64,000 nt of DNA from Motiliproteus sp965230185. Lineage in GTDB: Bacteria; Pseudomonadota; Gammaproteobacteria; Pseudomonadales; Balneatricaceae. Positions 43,589 through 52,659 of this stretch are shown one piece after another. Each line of letters opens with the position of its first letter. Position 1 is the stretch's first letter. The stretch is taken from positions 2,666,001-2,730,000 of the forward strand of contig OZ245995.1 of NCBI GenBank assembly GCA_965230185.1, given 5' to 3'. Made by a program: the position numbers and the translations under genes. The notes below the pieces were generated by a model that had not been told where the DNA came from, made no database searches, and saw only the letters and a list, made by a program, of their open reading frames with translations.

Positions 43589-44174
43589 GCCGATCTCCGG
43601 CTTCGCTGGCCTTCGCTGGCTGCAACTTCTGGGGTTATGAGAACTTCGAGTGCTCATTGCGGATAAAGGTCTCATAGGGTGCGCACTGGGTGCTGTAGGT
43701 CAGCCGGCACTGCAATTGCCGCTGTATTGATCGATATCGATATCCGTGCCAACCGCCCACATAAACGGGGTGTGTCTGCCCTGCTCCACACTCTTCGGGA
43801 ACAGGCGAATCGTTATAGTGTCCCGGGCATCCGGGCTTTGGTCAGGGCGGCGATATCGCTCCAGGATGCGGTAGTAGTCATCGCTCCCAGGGTTTTTTAA
43901 TCTTTTTTAATCAATCGGATAAGGCAGATTGTTAATCCAGATTGAGCGATTATTCCTGCTTTTTATGATTGGTGCTTTCCCAGCTCATCGGGCTGATTAA
44001 GACGCTCAGGGTATTTGTCGTAGACCTTATTGCGCTTGATCCGAGAATGCTTTCACCGAAGTACGCCAATGTTCCGCTGGAAATAGCTGCTGGTGTTCGG
44101 ACAGCTGATATCGGCCAGCCTTTCGACATCTGATTTCAGACTACCCAGGCGGAGTGCAAAGGAAAAACGACAGC

Positions 44175-44600
44175 TCACAGCCGTCGTTCGACCTGGCGGA
44201 TCAGCAAGCCCAGCAGAGGCAGACGTCGATAAAAATACCGCCCTGAATCCCAGTGATCGACATGCTTTGTTACGCGACCCTCTCCGTCAAAATGCAGTTC
44301 GCTGACACCGGCAAAACACCAGTCACCTCGTGTTTTCAGACCGCCGCTGAAGTTCCAGCGTAGCAGGCAGGTATCGCCATCCCAGCCAAGGTACACAGGT
44401 TCGAAATGGGGATCGATGACCCGCGCGGAAAAACCGGCAAGATAGGTTGAAAGAGCATCTATACCATGAAGTTGCACGAAGGGATCGCTGAACTCAACAT
44501 CCCTGGCAACATAGTCGGATAAATTCTCGATCTCTGAACCAAGCTGGTTAAAGAGTCGGGTATAATTTCCGGCTCCCTGCTCCTGTAGCTTGTTGGGCAT
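44175..44600 (-). CDS. NTF2-like (SnoaL-type) protein of the ChrR regulon operon
   Basis: 141 residues forming the cone-shaped NTF2 fold: an N-terminal helix pair (NYTRLFNQLGSEIENLSDYV), FSDPFVQLHGIDALSTYL, and the beta-rich WDGDTCLLRWNFSG and HVDHWDSGRYFYRRLP. Proteins of this kind travel in the ChrR/photolyase-type operons of Gammaproteobacteria; the ligand is not known. Last gene of the operon, 2 bases after the SDR gene. Confidence 0.8.
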   Translation of the reverse strand: MPNKLQEQGAGNYTRLFNQLGSEIENLSDYVARDVEFSDPFVQLHGIDALSTYLAGFSARVIDPHFEPVYLGWDGDTCLLRWNFSGGLKTRGDWCFAGVSELHFDGEGRVTKHVDHWDSGRYFYRRLPLLGLLIRQVERRL

Positions 44601-44602
44601 TA

Positions 44603-45412
44603 TCAGCCTCCAGTCATGCGTCGGATCAGGGGAAAATAGAGACTATAGGGCAAATGCCTGATTAACCCCATCAGGCAGGCAAAGCGCGGCGGAAAACGAA
44701 TTTCAAACCGGTCAGTCTCCAACCCGTCGGCGATATAGCCCGCTGCGCCCTCTGCGCTGATCAGGTCCGGCATCGCAAAGTCATTACGGTCGGTCAGCGG
44801 TGTCTTTACAAAACCGGGGTTGACCACCTGCACTCTCACCCCGCTGCCAGTCAGATCCAACCGCAGTGCTTCACATAAATTGATCAGTGCTGCTTTAGTG
44901 GCACCGTAGGCGCTGGCGGTCGGCAGACCGCGATAGCCTGAGAGCGATGCGACTACGCCGATGCGGCCGGTCCCCCGTTGTCTCATCTGTCGCAGTAAAG
45001 GCGCTAAACCGTTAACGGTACCCATCAGGTTAAGCTCAATCAGGCTTCTCACCGCATTCACTTCAAATTCTGATGCCTTCATTGGTCGATGAGTGCCGGC
45101 ATTCAATACCGCCAGATCAATCGGGCCCAGACTCTCGGTTATCTGCTCAACTACCTGTTCACAGGCGACAGACTTACGCACATCGAGCGGAAATATACTG
45201 ATCCGTTGGTTACCGGTCGCCATACTGTCGCGGGCCAGCTGCTGAAGTGCTTCTGAGTTACGGGCGCTGGCCGCGACCCGCCAGCCCCGGGTCGCCAGCT
45301 CCAATGCCGTTGCCCGGCCAATGCCCTGACTGGCTCCGGTAATCCAGGCGACACCGCCCTTCGGGTTCTGAGCACTGGCCGATCGGTTCACGGGGAAGTC
45401 CCCTGACTGCAA
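44603..45412 (-). CDS. Short-chain dehydrogenase/reductase of the ChrR regulon operon
   Basis: 269 residues. Rossmann NAD(P)-binding motif TGASQGIGRATALEL, NAG motif (LAVLNAGTH), catalytic Ser-Tyr-Lys with YGATKAAL, and the C-terminal LPYSLYFPLIRRMTGG. It probably reduces or oxidises a lipid-derived or aldehyde substrate in the membrane-stress response. It overlaps the preceding gene by about 25 bases, so the start could be slightly downstream. Confidence 0.85.
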   Translation of the reverse strand: MQSGDFPVNRSASAQNPKGGVAWITGASQGIGRATALELATRGWRVAASARNSEALQQLARDSMATGNQRISIFPLDVRKSVACEQVVEQITESLGPIDLAVLNAGTHRPMKASEFEVNAVRSLIELNLMGTVNGLAPLLRQMRQRGTGRIGVVASLSGYRGLPTASAYGATKAALINLCEALRLDLTGSGVRVQVVNPGFVKTPLTDRNDFAMPDLISAEGAAGYIADGLETDRFEIRFPPRFACLMGLIRHLPYSLYFPLIRRMTGG

Positions 45413-46047
45413 CGGCGGCAGCGAAACTCGATTTCCGCCCCCCGTTCATCGGTGAACTGTAAACCTACCCAACGCCCCTGGAGGTCGTACCACACCGAGG
45501 TCTGCTCCAGATCGCCCCGATATTCATAACGCTGTGCAAGCACTTTTTTACCAGCGGCCAGCCGTGTCTCAACCCCTACCGCCCTGACCGTAACCCTGTT
45601 AATTTTTCCAGTCAGTGTATTGAGCACCCGGGTACTGTTAACCACTTCAACGTCGTAGTGATGGGTGGCCAGGATAGGCAACTTCGCTCGCTCACCCTCC
45701 CCTGACTCAAGCCAGTCCCCACTACGATTGAAAGAAACCTGTTGTTGTTCTCCGTTGCGGTCTACCCGCGCGTACAGTCTTTCCAGCTCTCCCTCCTTCC
45801 ATGTTTCGACCGCGAAATAGCGATAACGGTAGCTCCAGAACAACCACCTGAGATTCAGCTCCATTTGCGCCCGGGCGCTCCAGTCTGTACCACTACCCCG
45901 AAAATCTGTTCGGTACTGCCCCACCGGCTTGCCGTCACGGTAGACATCAAACAGCAGACCATCACCGTAAAGGTGTCGCCAGGGGTGAGCCTGAGTACTG
46001 GTAGCAACCAGTAGCAGAGGAAGGACCAGCAACGCCCGCCAGTTCAT
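45388..46047 (-). CDS. Exported protein, DUF6134-like
   Basis: 219 residues from the ATG at 46047, chosen because the next residues form a signal peptide (MNWRALLVLPLLLVATSTQA, cut before HPWRH) and because it overlaps the upstream stop as ATGA; a longer frame to 46104 lacks this logic. The mature part is beta-rich (LYGDGLLFDVYRDGKPVGQY), matching what I know as DUF6134. Periplasmic, function unknown. It is the partner of DUF3833 in many such operons. Confidence 0.7.
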   Translation of the reverse strand: MNWRALLVLPLLLVATSTQAHPWRHLYGDGLLFDVYRDGKPVGQYRTDFRGSGTDWSARAQMELNLRWLFWSYRYRYFAVETWKEGELERLYARVDRNGEQQQVSFNRSGDWLESGEGERAKLPILATHHYDVEVVNSTRVLNTLTGKINRVTVRAVGVETRLAAGKKVLAQRYEYRGDLEQTSVWYDLQGRWVGLQFTDERGAEIEFRCRRCSQGTSP

Positions 46048-46577
46048 TGCCTGTGCGCCTGCCTGGTGAAGAATAATGTCACCGTCCCCAGGGTTATGCC
46101 CCACTTGCTGACGGTAGCCCGATTAATCAGCACACCTCCCGGCTGCAACCACATCCAGTCATCGAAACGCACCCGCCAGACATTCTCTCCCACCGGGAGA
46201 TCCATTTCGTAACGCCAGTTGAGGGCATTACCAGCGGATTGACCCACCGCAGTGCCAATAACGTCACCGGCGGTGCCACTGTATCTCAGCGGCCCGATCT
46301 GCTTGATGCGCCAGACACGTTGCTGTCGCTCTCCATCGGCATATTTGAAGCGTTCGTCCAACACCAGCGTATCGCCCTCGTAGCTGCCATCGATATGAAC
46401 CTCGAACTGACGTCGCAGATTGCCGAACCGGTCTTCAAAGATACCCCAGCCCCGGGTCGTCCCGGCAAAGTATTGCTGCACATGAAAAGCCGGCTCTGCC
46501 TGTTCAAACTGTTTCAATTCCATACTGCTACACCCAGCCAGGAGAAATATGGCCAAGAGCAATGAAGCCCTGTTCAT
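46044..46577 (-). CDS. DUF3833 lipoprotein
   Basis: 177 residues. Lipobox at LLAGCSSM (Cys16). Body: FHVQQYFAGTTRGWGIFEDR, then FEVHIDGSYEGDTLVLDERF, and RVRFDDWMWLQPGGVLINRA, the DUF3833 pattern. An outer- or inner-membrane-anchored periplasmic protein, frequently found in ChrR-type stress operons; its activity is not established. 10 bases after the MFS gene. Confidence 0.88.
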   Translation of the reverse strand: MNRASLLLAIFLLAGCSSMELKQFEQAEPAFHVQQYFAGTTRGWGIFEDRFGNLRRQFEVHIDGSYEGDTLVLDERFKYADGERQQRVWRIKQIGPLRYSGTAGDVIGTAVGQSAGNALNWRYEMDLPVGENVWRVRFDDWMWLQPGGVLINRATVSKWGITLGTVTLFFTRQAHRQ

Positions 46578-46587
46578 CTCTGCACCC

Positions 46588-47898
46588 TTAAATATCGCTG
46601 TGGTTCTCAGATGGTCTGCCAGGCAAAGGCTTCAGCTCGGGAAAACGCCACATAACCGCAACAGCCATACCTTTCAATACGCAGGGCACCCAGGAATAGA
46701 TCACTACCAGTGCCCAGCGCGCGCTGTCGGTCTGATCCGGGCTGCCGTCCTGCCAGCCAGCGAAGCTCAGCAGTAAAGGAGCCAGCCCCACACCCAGACC
46801 GAGAGACAATTTGACTACCAGGCTGGCGCCGGCATAGTGCAACGCCGGTTGCAGACGCCCGTAGCGACGTTGCTCCCAACTGACCACGGCAGCCTGAATA
46901 CTGTGGGGAAGAGCCAGATCGGCTCCCAGTGTTGCCCCTGTCACGAGCACCACCAGCGAATAAACCTGTGTCGAGGCGGCCAGAATCGGCAGCAGAGCAA
47001 AGGCCGCCATCGCCAATAGCATTGCCAGGCACCAGAGACGGGTCTGTAGCGTCCTTTCAGCCAGCCGGCGCCAGAGCGGAAGCGCCAGAAAGGCGGCACT
47101 GAAGTAGAGCAGCAAATACTCACCGCGGTTCTGTTCCGGTAACAGCAGCCAGCTGCTGATGATCAGGGGAAACAGCACAGCCGCGATCGCATTCGCCATC
47201 CCATTCAACCACCACACCAGCAGCAACCGCCGTTGCGGTGCCAGAGAAAACAGCGCACTCCAGTTCAGGTTCGTCTCCTGAGCCACGGGCTGCGGTAACA
47301 CCCTCAGCATCCAGAGCAGACTCAGCCCGCCGCAGAACAGTACAGACAGGGCCAGATAGCGGAAAATCTGCTCCGCAGACCAGCCCAGCCAGCCACCCAG
47401 CGCTGGCCAGAGTGCCGACAATACCAGTCCCACCATGCCCAGCGCCTCTCGTGAACTGCTCAGGCGCAGCCTTTCAGCCGGGGTTGACGCCAGGCTGACC
47501 AGCCAGGCAGTGTAGGGAATCTGAATCAGAGTCCAGCCGAAGTAGAGCAACATACTGAAACCCAACAGCCAGAATCCACCCGCTTTCTCAGCAGGATTGC
47601 TCAACCCCCACAGTCCCGGTGCCGCTAGCAGGGCTCCCATCACCACCCACCCCTTTCGTCCCAGCCGGCCCAGTGGCCGGTCACACCAGCGGGCTGCCAT
47701 ACCATCGCTGACTACATCAAACATACGTGACAGCATCAGCCAGCCACCCACCTGAACCAGGGTCAGCGGGGTTGCTTCGGCGTAGAAAACCGGCAGCAGG
47801 ATGTAAAGTGGCAGCGTAGGTAAAGCCAGTGCCAGAGCTGGCAGGGAGTAGGCCCAGCGCTGTTTAAGCGTCAGTACCGATCTGGTAGAAGCGGACAT
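46588..47898 (-). CDS. MFS transporter (GPH/MFS_2-like) of the ChrR regulon operon
   Basis: 436 residues from ATG 47898 (MSASTRSVLTLKQRWAYSLP). Twelve membrane segments; the loop RMFDVVSDGMAARWCDR and the later IPYTAWLVSLASTPAERLRL are marks of the sugar/lipid (GPH-type) symporters. In such operons it may move a lipid or fatty precursor. The start overlaps the cyclopropane synthase gene by 35 bases. An upstream frame to 48051 exists but reads into the other gene. Confidence 0.82.
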   Translation of the reverse strand: MSASTRSVLTLKQRWAYSLPALALALPTLPLYILLPVFYAEATPLTLVQVGGWLMLSRMFDVVSDGMAARWCDRPLGRLGRKGWVVMGALLAAPGLWGLSNPAEKAGGFWLLGFSMLLYFGWTLIQIPYTAWLVSLASTPAERLRLSSSREALGMVGLVLSALWPALGGWLGWSAEQIFRYLALSVLFCGGLSLLWMLRVLPQPVAQETNLNWSALFSLAPQRRLLLVWWLNGMANAIAAVLFPLIISSWLLLPEQNRGEYLLLYFSAAFLALPLWRRLAERTLQTRLWCLAMLLAMAAFALLPILAASTQVYSLVVLVTGATLGADLALPHSIQAAVVSWEQRRYGRLQPALHYAGASLVVKLSLGLGVGLAPLLLSFAGWQDGSPDQTDSARWALVVIYSWVPCVLKGMAVAVMWRFPELKPLPGRPSENHSDI

Positions 47899-49123
47899 CG
47901 ATGGATCCGGTATTAAAACCGCTCTGGCAATAGGCCAGGTAGTAGCGCCATAGCCGGTAAAAGCGCTGATCAAAGCCCAGGGACTGAATCTGCGGCCAGG
48001 CCTGTTTAAAATTCCTGTCCCAGATGGCCAGGGTACGACCGTAATCGGCACCGAAGCTCTGTTCGTGTAGTAAATTCAGACCGGCTCGGTCAATCTGTTC
48101 ATGCATCACTCGTGGGCAGGGCAACATGCCACCGGGAAAGATGTAACGCTGGATAAAGTCCACGCCATTACGGTAGGATTCGAATCGCTTATCATCGATG
48201 GTGATCACCTGGATCACTGCCCTGCCACCCGGTTTAAGCAGTGCCTTAATACGGTCGAAATAGAGGGGCCAGTTGGCCTCGCCTACCGCTTCGAGCATTT
48301 CAATCGAGACGATATGATCGTAGCGTTGTTTCAGATCGCGGTAGTCGGTCAGCGAGACCCTGGCGCGAGCTCCGTAGTCGGCCAGAGATTCGCGAGTCCA
48401 CCGTAACTGTTCCCGGGAGAGAGTTACTCCATGCCAGCTGGCATCGGTCTGGCTGACCAGCGTTTTTCCGAACCCGCCCCAGCCACAACCTATCTCCAGC
48501 ACCTGTTGACCCGAGCGGAGAGCCAACAGCTCCATTACTCGCTGATACTTGCGTTGCTGGGCACACTCGAGAGGTTCGTCCGGGTCGTCGAACAACGCCG
48601 CCGAGTAGGTCATCCCCGGATCCAGCCACTGCGAGTAGAACGCATTGCCCATATCGTAATGAAAGGCGATATTGCGACGGCTTCCACGACGACTGTTAGC
48701 ATGCAGACGGTGATACAAGCGATTCAGCAGCGCTGCTACCGAGCTGCCGCCAAATGCCCGCTCCAGCGCTTGCTCATTGGCCATCGCCCAGTCGGTTACG
48801 GCCAATGGCTCATCGCACACCCAGTCTCCGGCAATATAACCTTCGGCCCATCCCATCAGGCCACCAAACCAACCCCTTGCTATCCCGCGGAGCCGCTGCA
48901 GGGTAACGGTCGGAACCGGTATCGCCCCATCTGCCGAAGAGCTCGTACAACCAAGGGGCCGGCAGCGGCCATCCGCCAGCACCAGGTTGATGCGAGAGAC
49001 CCCCGCCGTTTGCAGCCGCTGGCCCAGGTGGTGAATAAGCACCGATGCCAGCCTGTCGCGCTTTTGAAAACCTTGTGAAACGAGGGCCGACAGCACATTG
49101 CCCCTCAGGTCCGATAAGTTCAT
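47864..49123 (-). CDS. cfa: Cyclopropane-fatty-acyl-phospholipid synthase family methyltransferase
   Basis: 419 residues. SAM-binding motif QVLEIGCGWGGFG in the central Rossmann domain, preceded by the conserved IAFHYDMGNAFYSQWLDPG and followed by VSIEMLEAVGE and FIQRYIFPGGMLP. Transfers a methylene from SAM to cis double bonds in membrane phospholipid acyl chains, hardening them against oxidation. With DUF1365 and the FAD oxidoreductase it makes the usual trio of this operon, which may make a modified (furan or cyclopropane) fatty acid; the exact product is not known here. Confidence 0.9.
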   Translation of the reverse strand: MNLSDLRGNVLSALVSQGFQKRDRLASVLIHHLGQRLQTAGVSRINLVLADGRCRPLGCTSSSADGAIPVPTVTLQRLRGIARGWFGGLMGWAEGYIAGDWVCDEPLAVTDWAMANEQALERAFGGSSVAALLNRLYHRLHANSRRGSRRNIAFHYDMGNAFYSQWLDPGMTYSAALFDDPDEPLECAQQRKYQRVMELLALRSGQQVLEIGCGWGGFGKTLVSQTDASWHGVTLSREQLRWTRESLADYGARARVSLTDYRDLKQRYDHIVSIEMLEAVGEANWPLYFDRIKALLKPGGRAVIQVITIDDKRFESYRNGVDFIQRYIFPGGMLPCPRVMHEQIDRAGLNLLHEQSFGADYGRTLAIWDRNFKQAWPQIQSLGFDQRFYRLWRYYLAYCQSGFNTGSIDVRFYQIGTDA

Positions 49124-49124
49124 A

Positions 49125-49892
49125 TCAGAGTCCCTCCTGCCAATGCCCAGGACTGATCCGAAACCTTCTGGTGGGCGTAAAACCGACCAGCGGGGTGCCT
49201 TTCAGCCAGAGTCTCAGCGCTTGCCAGTGTATAGTGGCGATCGTCTTTATCGTCATAGGAGGATGGAACATCGCCTCCACCAGCGCTTTGTTATTCAACG
49301 GCTGTCGGTCGCCTCGCCATAGCGCCTGAAACAGTTCTCCCTGGCCGTCGTCCAGCCGAATCAGGATACTGAACGAATGTTCCGGGGGGTGAACCCTGAA
49401 ACGGTAACGACAATCCATCGGCATGAATGGCGAGACGTACATCTGTTTGCTTGCCTGCTGCCTCAACGGCCGGCGCTCATCCGCCGCAATCACATACAGA
49501 TGGCGCTCATGGCGGGTATTACTGACCTCATACAGGGTAGCCACCAACTGTCCGCTTCGGTCGTAGCAAAAATAAGTACTCAACGAATTAAAGATGTAAC
49601 CCAGGCAGCGGGGCTGACAAAGCAGACAGACACGCTCGACTGCCCCCAACCCCTGTTTTCTGACCACGTCCCGGATAAACGCCTTAAGCTCAGCATCCAG
49701 ACCCGGGCCAAAATCACGATCGTAGAAGCTGAACAGCCCGGGACGGTTATAGCTGAATCCGAACAGCATCTGATCCAGCTTTTGCAGTTCGTCCAGATCG
49801 ATAAACCAGCTGGTGAAGCTGTAACGAAAACGATGCAGTTCCGGGCGCAACCGCGCATGCATGACCGAACCCGGATAGAGGCAGGAATGCAT
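49125..49892 (-). CDS. DUF1365 family protein
   Basis: 255 residues from ATG 49892, which overlaps the FAD-oxidoreductase stop (TGATG); the longer frame to 49919 has no cue. The family opening MHSCLYPGSVMHARLRPELH and the motif FNSLSTYFCYD are visible. Found next to FAD oxidoreductase and cyclopropane synthase in photo-oxidative stress operons. Biochemistry not settled. Confidence 0.88.
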   Translation of the reverse strand: MHSCLYPGSVMHARLRPELHRFRYSFTSWFIDLDELQKLDQMLFGFSYNRPGLFSFYDRDFGPGLDAELKAFIRDVVRKQGLGAVERVCLLCQPRCLGYIFNSLSTYFCYDRSGQLVATLYEVSNTRHERHLYVIAADERRPLRQQASKQMYVSPFMPMDCRYRFRVHPPEHSFSILIRLDDGQGELFQALWRGDRQPLNNKALVEAMFHPPMTIKTIATIHWQALRLWLKGTPLVGFTPTRRFRISPGHWQEGL

Positions 49893-51247
49893 CACGCGAC
49901 CTCCCGTCTGCTGACGCAACGATCCCAGCCCGGCGGCAAATGGATACGGTCGTACATCCCTACCACCCGCCAGGGGCGGTGTTCGCCGCCCAGAGACTCA
50001 GCCACAGCCAGGCCTGACTGGAGTCCATCTTCGTGGAAACCGTAGCCGAACCAGGCGCCGCAATACCAGGTGTTGCGATTACCCTGCAGCGACCAGAGAC
50101 GACGCTGAGCCGTCAGGGCTCTGGCGTCAAACAGGGGGTGATCGTAAAGAAAGGCCGCATGAACCTTGCTGGTGTCCGGTTCCCGATACGGGTTGAGAGT
50201 CACGAACAGAGGAAGTGAATCAGGGAGATGCTGAAGTCGGTTCATCCAGTAAGTCACTGCCAGAGCATTGCAGCCGGGATCTTCGCGCATATAATTCCAG
50301 CTCGCCCAGACCCGTCGGCGCTGCGGCATCAGCTTCGAATCGCTGTGAAGTACGACTCGATTACGCTCGAACTTAAATGCCCCCAGCAACCCCCGCTCCT
50401 GGGGATCGGGATCGCGCAGCAGTCTCAGTGTCTGATCAGCATGGCAGGCCATCACTACATGATCGAATCGATGTTCCCTGCCCTGCCAGTCGGTCACCAT
50501 CACCTCAGACCGGCTGCCGATAGTCTGTCGGCGGATCATCCGAGCACCGGTGTTGAGCTTAGCCTGACTGCCCAGCTGGGCAATCAGTTTATTGACATAA
50601 ACCTGACTGCCACCCGCTACCGTATACCACTGAGGGCGATCGGTCAGCTGTAATAACCCATGGTTCTGGCAGAAACGTAAAAACGTTTTTGCCGGGTAAT
50701 CCTGCATTTTTGATGCAGGTGTCGACCAGATGGCCGCTCCCATAGGGATAAGGTGATCATCTCTGAAGCGCCGCCCATATCCATGCCGGTCAAGCAGCTG
50801 CCCAAGGGTCATCGTCTCGTCGCTGCATTCAAGCAACTGCCCGGACTCACGGTAGAAACGCAGAATATCTCTGAGCATGCCCCAGAACCCGGGCCAGAGG
50901 ATATTCCGACGCTGCCCGAAAATTCCGTTCAGATCGGTGCCGGCGTACTCCAGTCGGCCGTTGTCCAGTGACACCGAAAACGACATGTCAGTTGCCATAC
51001 GTGGCACGTTCAGATATTCAAACAACGCTACCAGATTGGGATAACTACCGGGATTAAAGACCATAAAGCCGGTATCGACGGCCACCTGTTGCATGCCCTG
51101 ATCTACCCCGAGGGTATTGGAATGACCGCCAAATCGATCATCCTTTTCAAAAAGTGTCACCCGATGATTCTTACTCAACAGCCAGGCACAGCTCAGCCCG
51201 CTTATGCCTGATCCGATCACAGCAATGTTCAGTGGCTCCGGTTTCAT
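49892..51247 (-). CDS. FAD/NAD(P)-dependent amine-oxidase-type oxidoreductase
   Basis: 451 residues, first gene of the nine-gene operon. N-terminal FAD motif AVIGSGISGLSCAWLLSK, then RFGGHSNTLGVD (the GG doublet motif), and FNPGSYPNLVALFEYLNV, as in the NAD(P)/FAD-binding proteins that pair with DUF1365 and Cfa. Expected to desaturate or oxidise an acyl chain. Starts 28 bases from a sigma-type promoter (51276-51303). Confidence 0.9.
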   Translation of the reverse strand: MKPEPLNIAVIGSGISGLSCAWLLSKNHRVTLFEKDDRFGGHSNTLGVDQGMQQVAVDTGFMVFNPGSYPNLVALFEYLNVPRMATDMSFSVSLDNGRLEYAGTDLNGIFGQRRNILWPGFWGMLRDILRFYRESGQLLECSDETMTLGQLLDRHGYGRRFRDDHLIPMGAAIWSTPASKMQDYPAKTFLRFCQNHGLLQLTDRPQWYTVAGGSQVYVNKLIAQLGSQAKLNTGARMIRRQTIGSRSEVMVTDWQGREHRFDHVVMACHADQTLRLLRDPDPQERGLLGAFKFERNRVVLHSDSKLMPQRRRVWASWNYMREDPGCNALAVTYWMNRLQHLPDSLPLFVTLNPYREPDTSKVHAAFLYDHPLFDARALTAQRRLWSLQGNRNTWYCGAWFGYGFHEDGLQSGLAVAESLGGEHRPWRVVGMYDRIHLPPGWDRCVSRREVA

Positions 51248-51275
51248 TCGCTGCCTCCCCTGGAATCTTTACCCT

Positions 51276-51303
51276 AATACGGCCTGTCATCCATTCCGGA
51301 TCA
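51276..51303 (-). promoter_or_regulatory. RpoE (ECF11-type) promoter of the lipid-stress operon
   Basis: Read on the minus strand: TGATCC (51298-51303) as -35, 16 bases, then CGTATT (51276-51281) as -10. The leader to the first start is about 28 bases. Identical layout to the sigma gene's own promoter on the other strand, and the -35 is the TGATCC known for sigma factors partnered with ChrR. Confidence 0.85.
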
Positions 51304-51375
51304 CTCCGGACATTCCCATTCTGGCCCCTCAGCCCCTGCCGGAATGCCGGACCACAAAAACATAGAAGGAATTGG

Positions 51376-51403
51376 TGATCCGAACCGACCTGTAACGCGT
51401 AAT
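51376..51403 (+). promoter_or_regulatory. Autoregulatory RpoE (ECF11-type) promoter of rpoE-chrR
   Basis: TGATCC (51376-51381), 16-base spacer, CGTAAT (51398-51403), 24 bases before the sigma start. Its match in sequence and spacing to the divergent promoter makes positive autoregulation by the sigma factor very likely. Confidence 0.88.
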
Positions 51404-51427
51404 ATTAATTAAAGTGCAGGAGACAGC

Positions 51428-52003
51428 ATGTTGGTCGATCGTTCAAAGCGCACCGTCAGCGAAGCCGAGTGGGCTGCAATCATGGTACGTATTGCTAATC
51501 GGCGTGATCGTGAGGGGTTCGCGCGTGTTTACGACGAGTTCTCCGGACGGCTGAAGAGTTTTCTTATCAGCCGCGGTGCCGCCCCCGCCGTAGCCGATGA
51601 ATTGCTTCAAGCCAGTCTTCTTCAGGTGTGGGAGAAAGCCCACCTGTTCAACCCCGGGTCCGGATCTCTGGCAACCTGGCTCTATCGGATTGCGCGAAAT
51701 CGCTATATCGATCACCTTCGAAAAACCAGTGTCAATGAGCGTTATTCCCCCCCATATCCGGAGTGGCTGGAGAATAACCAGAATATCCGCCTGACTGAGC
51801 TCCCCGATACCGATGAGCAGATTGTGCGTGACGCGATCAGGCAACTGCCCAATCGTCAGGCCCAGGTGCTTTATATGTCGTTCTACCAGGGAAAAACGCA
51901 CCGTGAAATTTCCGAAGAGCTACGAACCCCTTTAGGCAGCGTCAAATCATCGTTGAGGCTCGCATTTGAAAAGCTCCGACGCCGGATGGGAGAAGTATTA
52001 TGA
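51428..52003 (+). CDS. rpoE: ECF RNA polymerase sigma factor (RpoE, ECF11-type)
   Basis: 191 residues. Region 2: FARVYDEFSGRLKSFLISRG with ELLQASLLQVWEKAHLF; region 4: LPNRQAQVLYMSFYQGKTHR and LRTPLGSVKSSLRLAFEKLR. Directs transcription of the stress operon on the opposite strand and of itself. AGGAG 6 bases before ATG. Its TGA overlaps the ATG of the anti-sigma (ATGA), which keeps both in step. Confidence 0.93.
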   Translation: MLVDRSKRTVSEAEWAAIMVRIANRRDREGFARVYDEFSGRLKSFLISRGAAPAVADELLQASLLQVWEKAHLFNPGSGSLATWLYRIARNRYIDHLRKTSVNERYSPPYPEWLENNQNIRLTELPDTDEQIVRDAIRQLPNRQAQVLYMSFYQGKTHREISEELRTPLGSVKSSLRLAFEKLRRRMGEVL

Positions 52004-52659
52004 ATGTCGTCCATCACCCTGATGACGCCACTCTGGTCAGCTACGCAGCCTGCAGCATCGAGCCGAATTTTTCGCTGGTACTCGACCTGCACATCAGAAA
52101 CTGCAGACGGTGCCAGCTGCGGATGGCAGAAGCGGAACGGCTGGGAGCAGCGCTGCTCACACAGATGCCAGCGGCCGATATCGATCCTGCTGTAAGATCG
52201 AACCTGTTTCAGATGCTGGACCAGAGGCAGGGAACGAGTCAGTGCTACACAACCGTTGAAACAGCGCTACCAGAGTCCCCGGACTTGCTGCCCGACTTTA
52301 TTACCCATTGGGAAGAGGCCAATATTGAGCGGCTTCCGTGGAAACGTATGGGACCGGGGGTACGCTACATTCCGCTGGATTCTGTGCAGGGTAAACTGTT
52401 CCTGCTGCGCATCGCGCCCGGAACCTGTCTGCCAGAACATGGTCACCGGGGTAATGAGCTGACACTGGTACTGAGCGGTTCCTATAGTGACGAGATTGGC
52501 CGCTTTACTCCGGGCTGCATCGCCGACCTTGATGATGAAATCAACCACCAGCCCATCGCCGATCGCAGTGAAGACTGTATCTGCCTGGTCGCGACCGACG
52601 CTCCCCTGCAATTTCATGGCTGGGTTCCTCGGTTATTCCAGAACTTTTTCCAGATCTGA
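52000..52659 (+). CDS. chrR: Zinc-binding anti-sigma factor ChrR
   Basis: 219 residues. N-terminal anti-sigma domain with the zinc motif His-x3-Cys-x2-Cys (HIRNCRRC), and the C-terminal cupin (about 115-215) with LPEHGHRGNELTLVLSGSY and EINHQPIADRSED, as in ChrR. It sequesters the sigma factor until singlet oxygen or organic peroxide inactivates it, the cupin being needed for the response. All zinc ligands appear present. Confidence 0.93.
   Translation: MNVVHHPDDATLVSYAACSIEPNFSLVLDLHIRNCRRCQLRMAEAERLGAALLTQMPAADIDPAVRSNLFQMLDQRQGTSQCYTTVETALPESPDLLPDFITHWEEANIERLPWKRMGPGVRYIPLDSVQGKLFLLRIAPGTCLPEHGHRGNELTLVLSGSYSDEIGRFTPGCIADLDDEINHQPIADRSEDCICLVATDAPLQFHGWVPRLFQNFFQI

Larger units (their letters stand above)
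42128..44174. other. Two kilobases of decayed DNA at the right edge of the island
   Basis: No intact gene. It holds, in order, a hairpin (GCGCCTTG/CAAGGCGC, 42156-42189) after the ankyrin gene, a 14-bp inverted repeat, IS-end-like repeats, three decayed minus-strand frames and a palindrome cluster, listed separately. Further minus-strand scraps near 43700-43900 (beginning MTTTASWSDIAALTKARMPG) need a frameshift to extend. This looks like the remains of a phage or integrated element. Confidence 0.5.

Noticed and set aside
43679..43900. Plus-strand frame of 73 codons
   Set aside because: The minus strand gives more protein-like but frameshifted text; neither is supported as a working gene.
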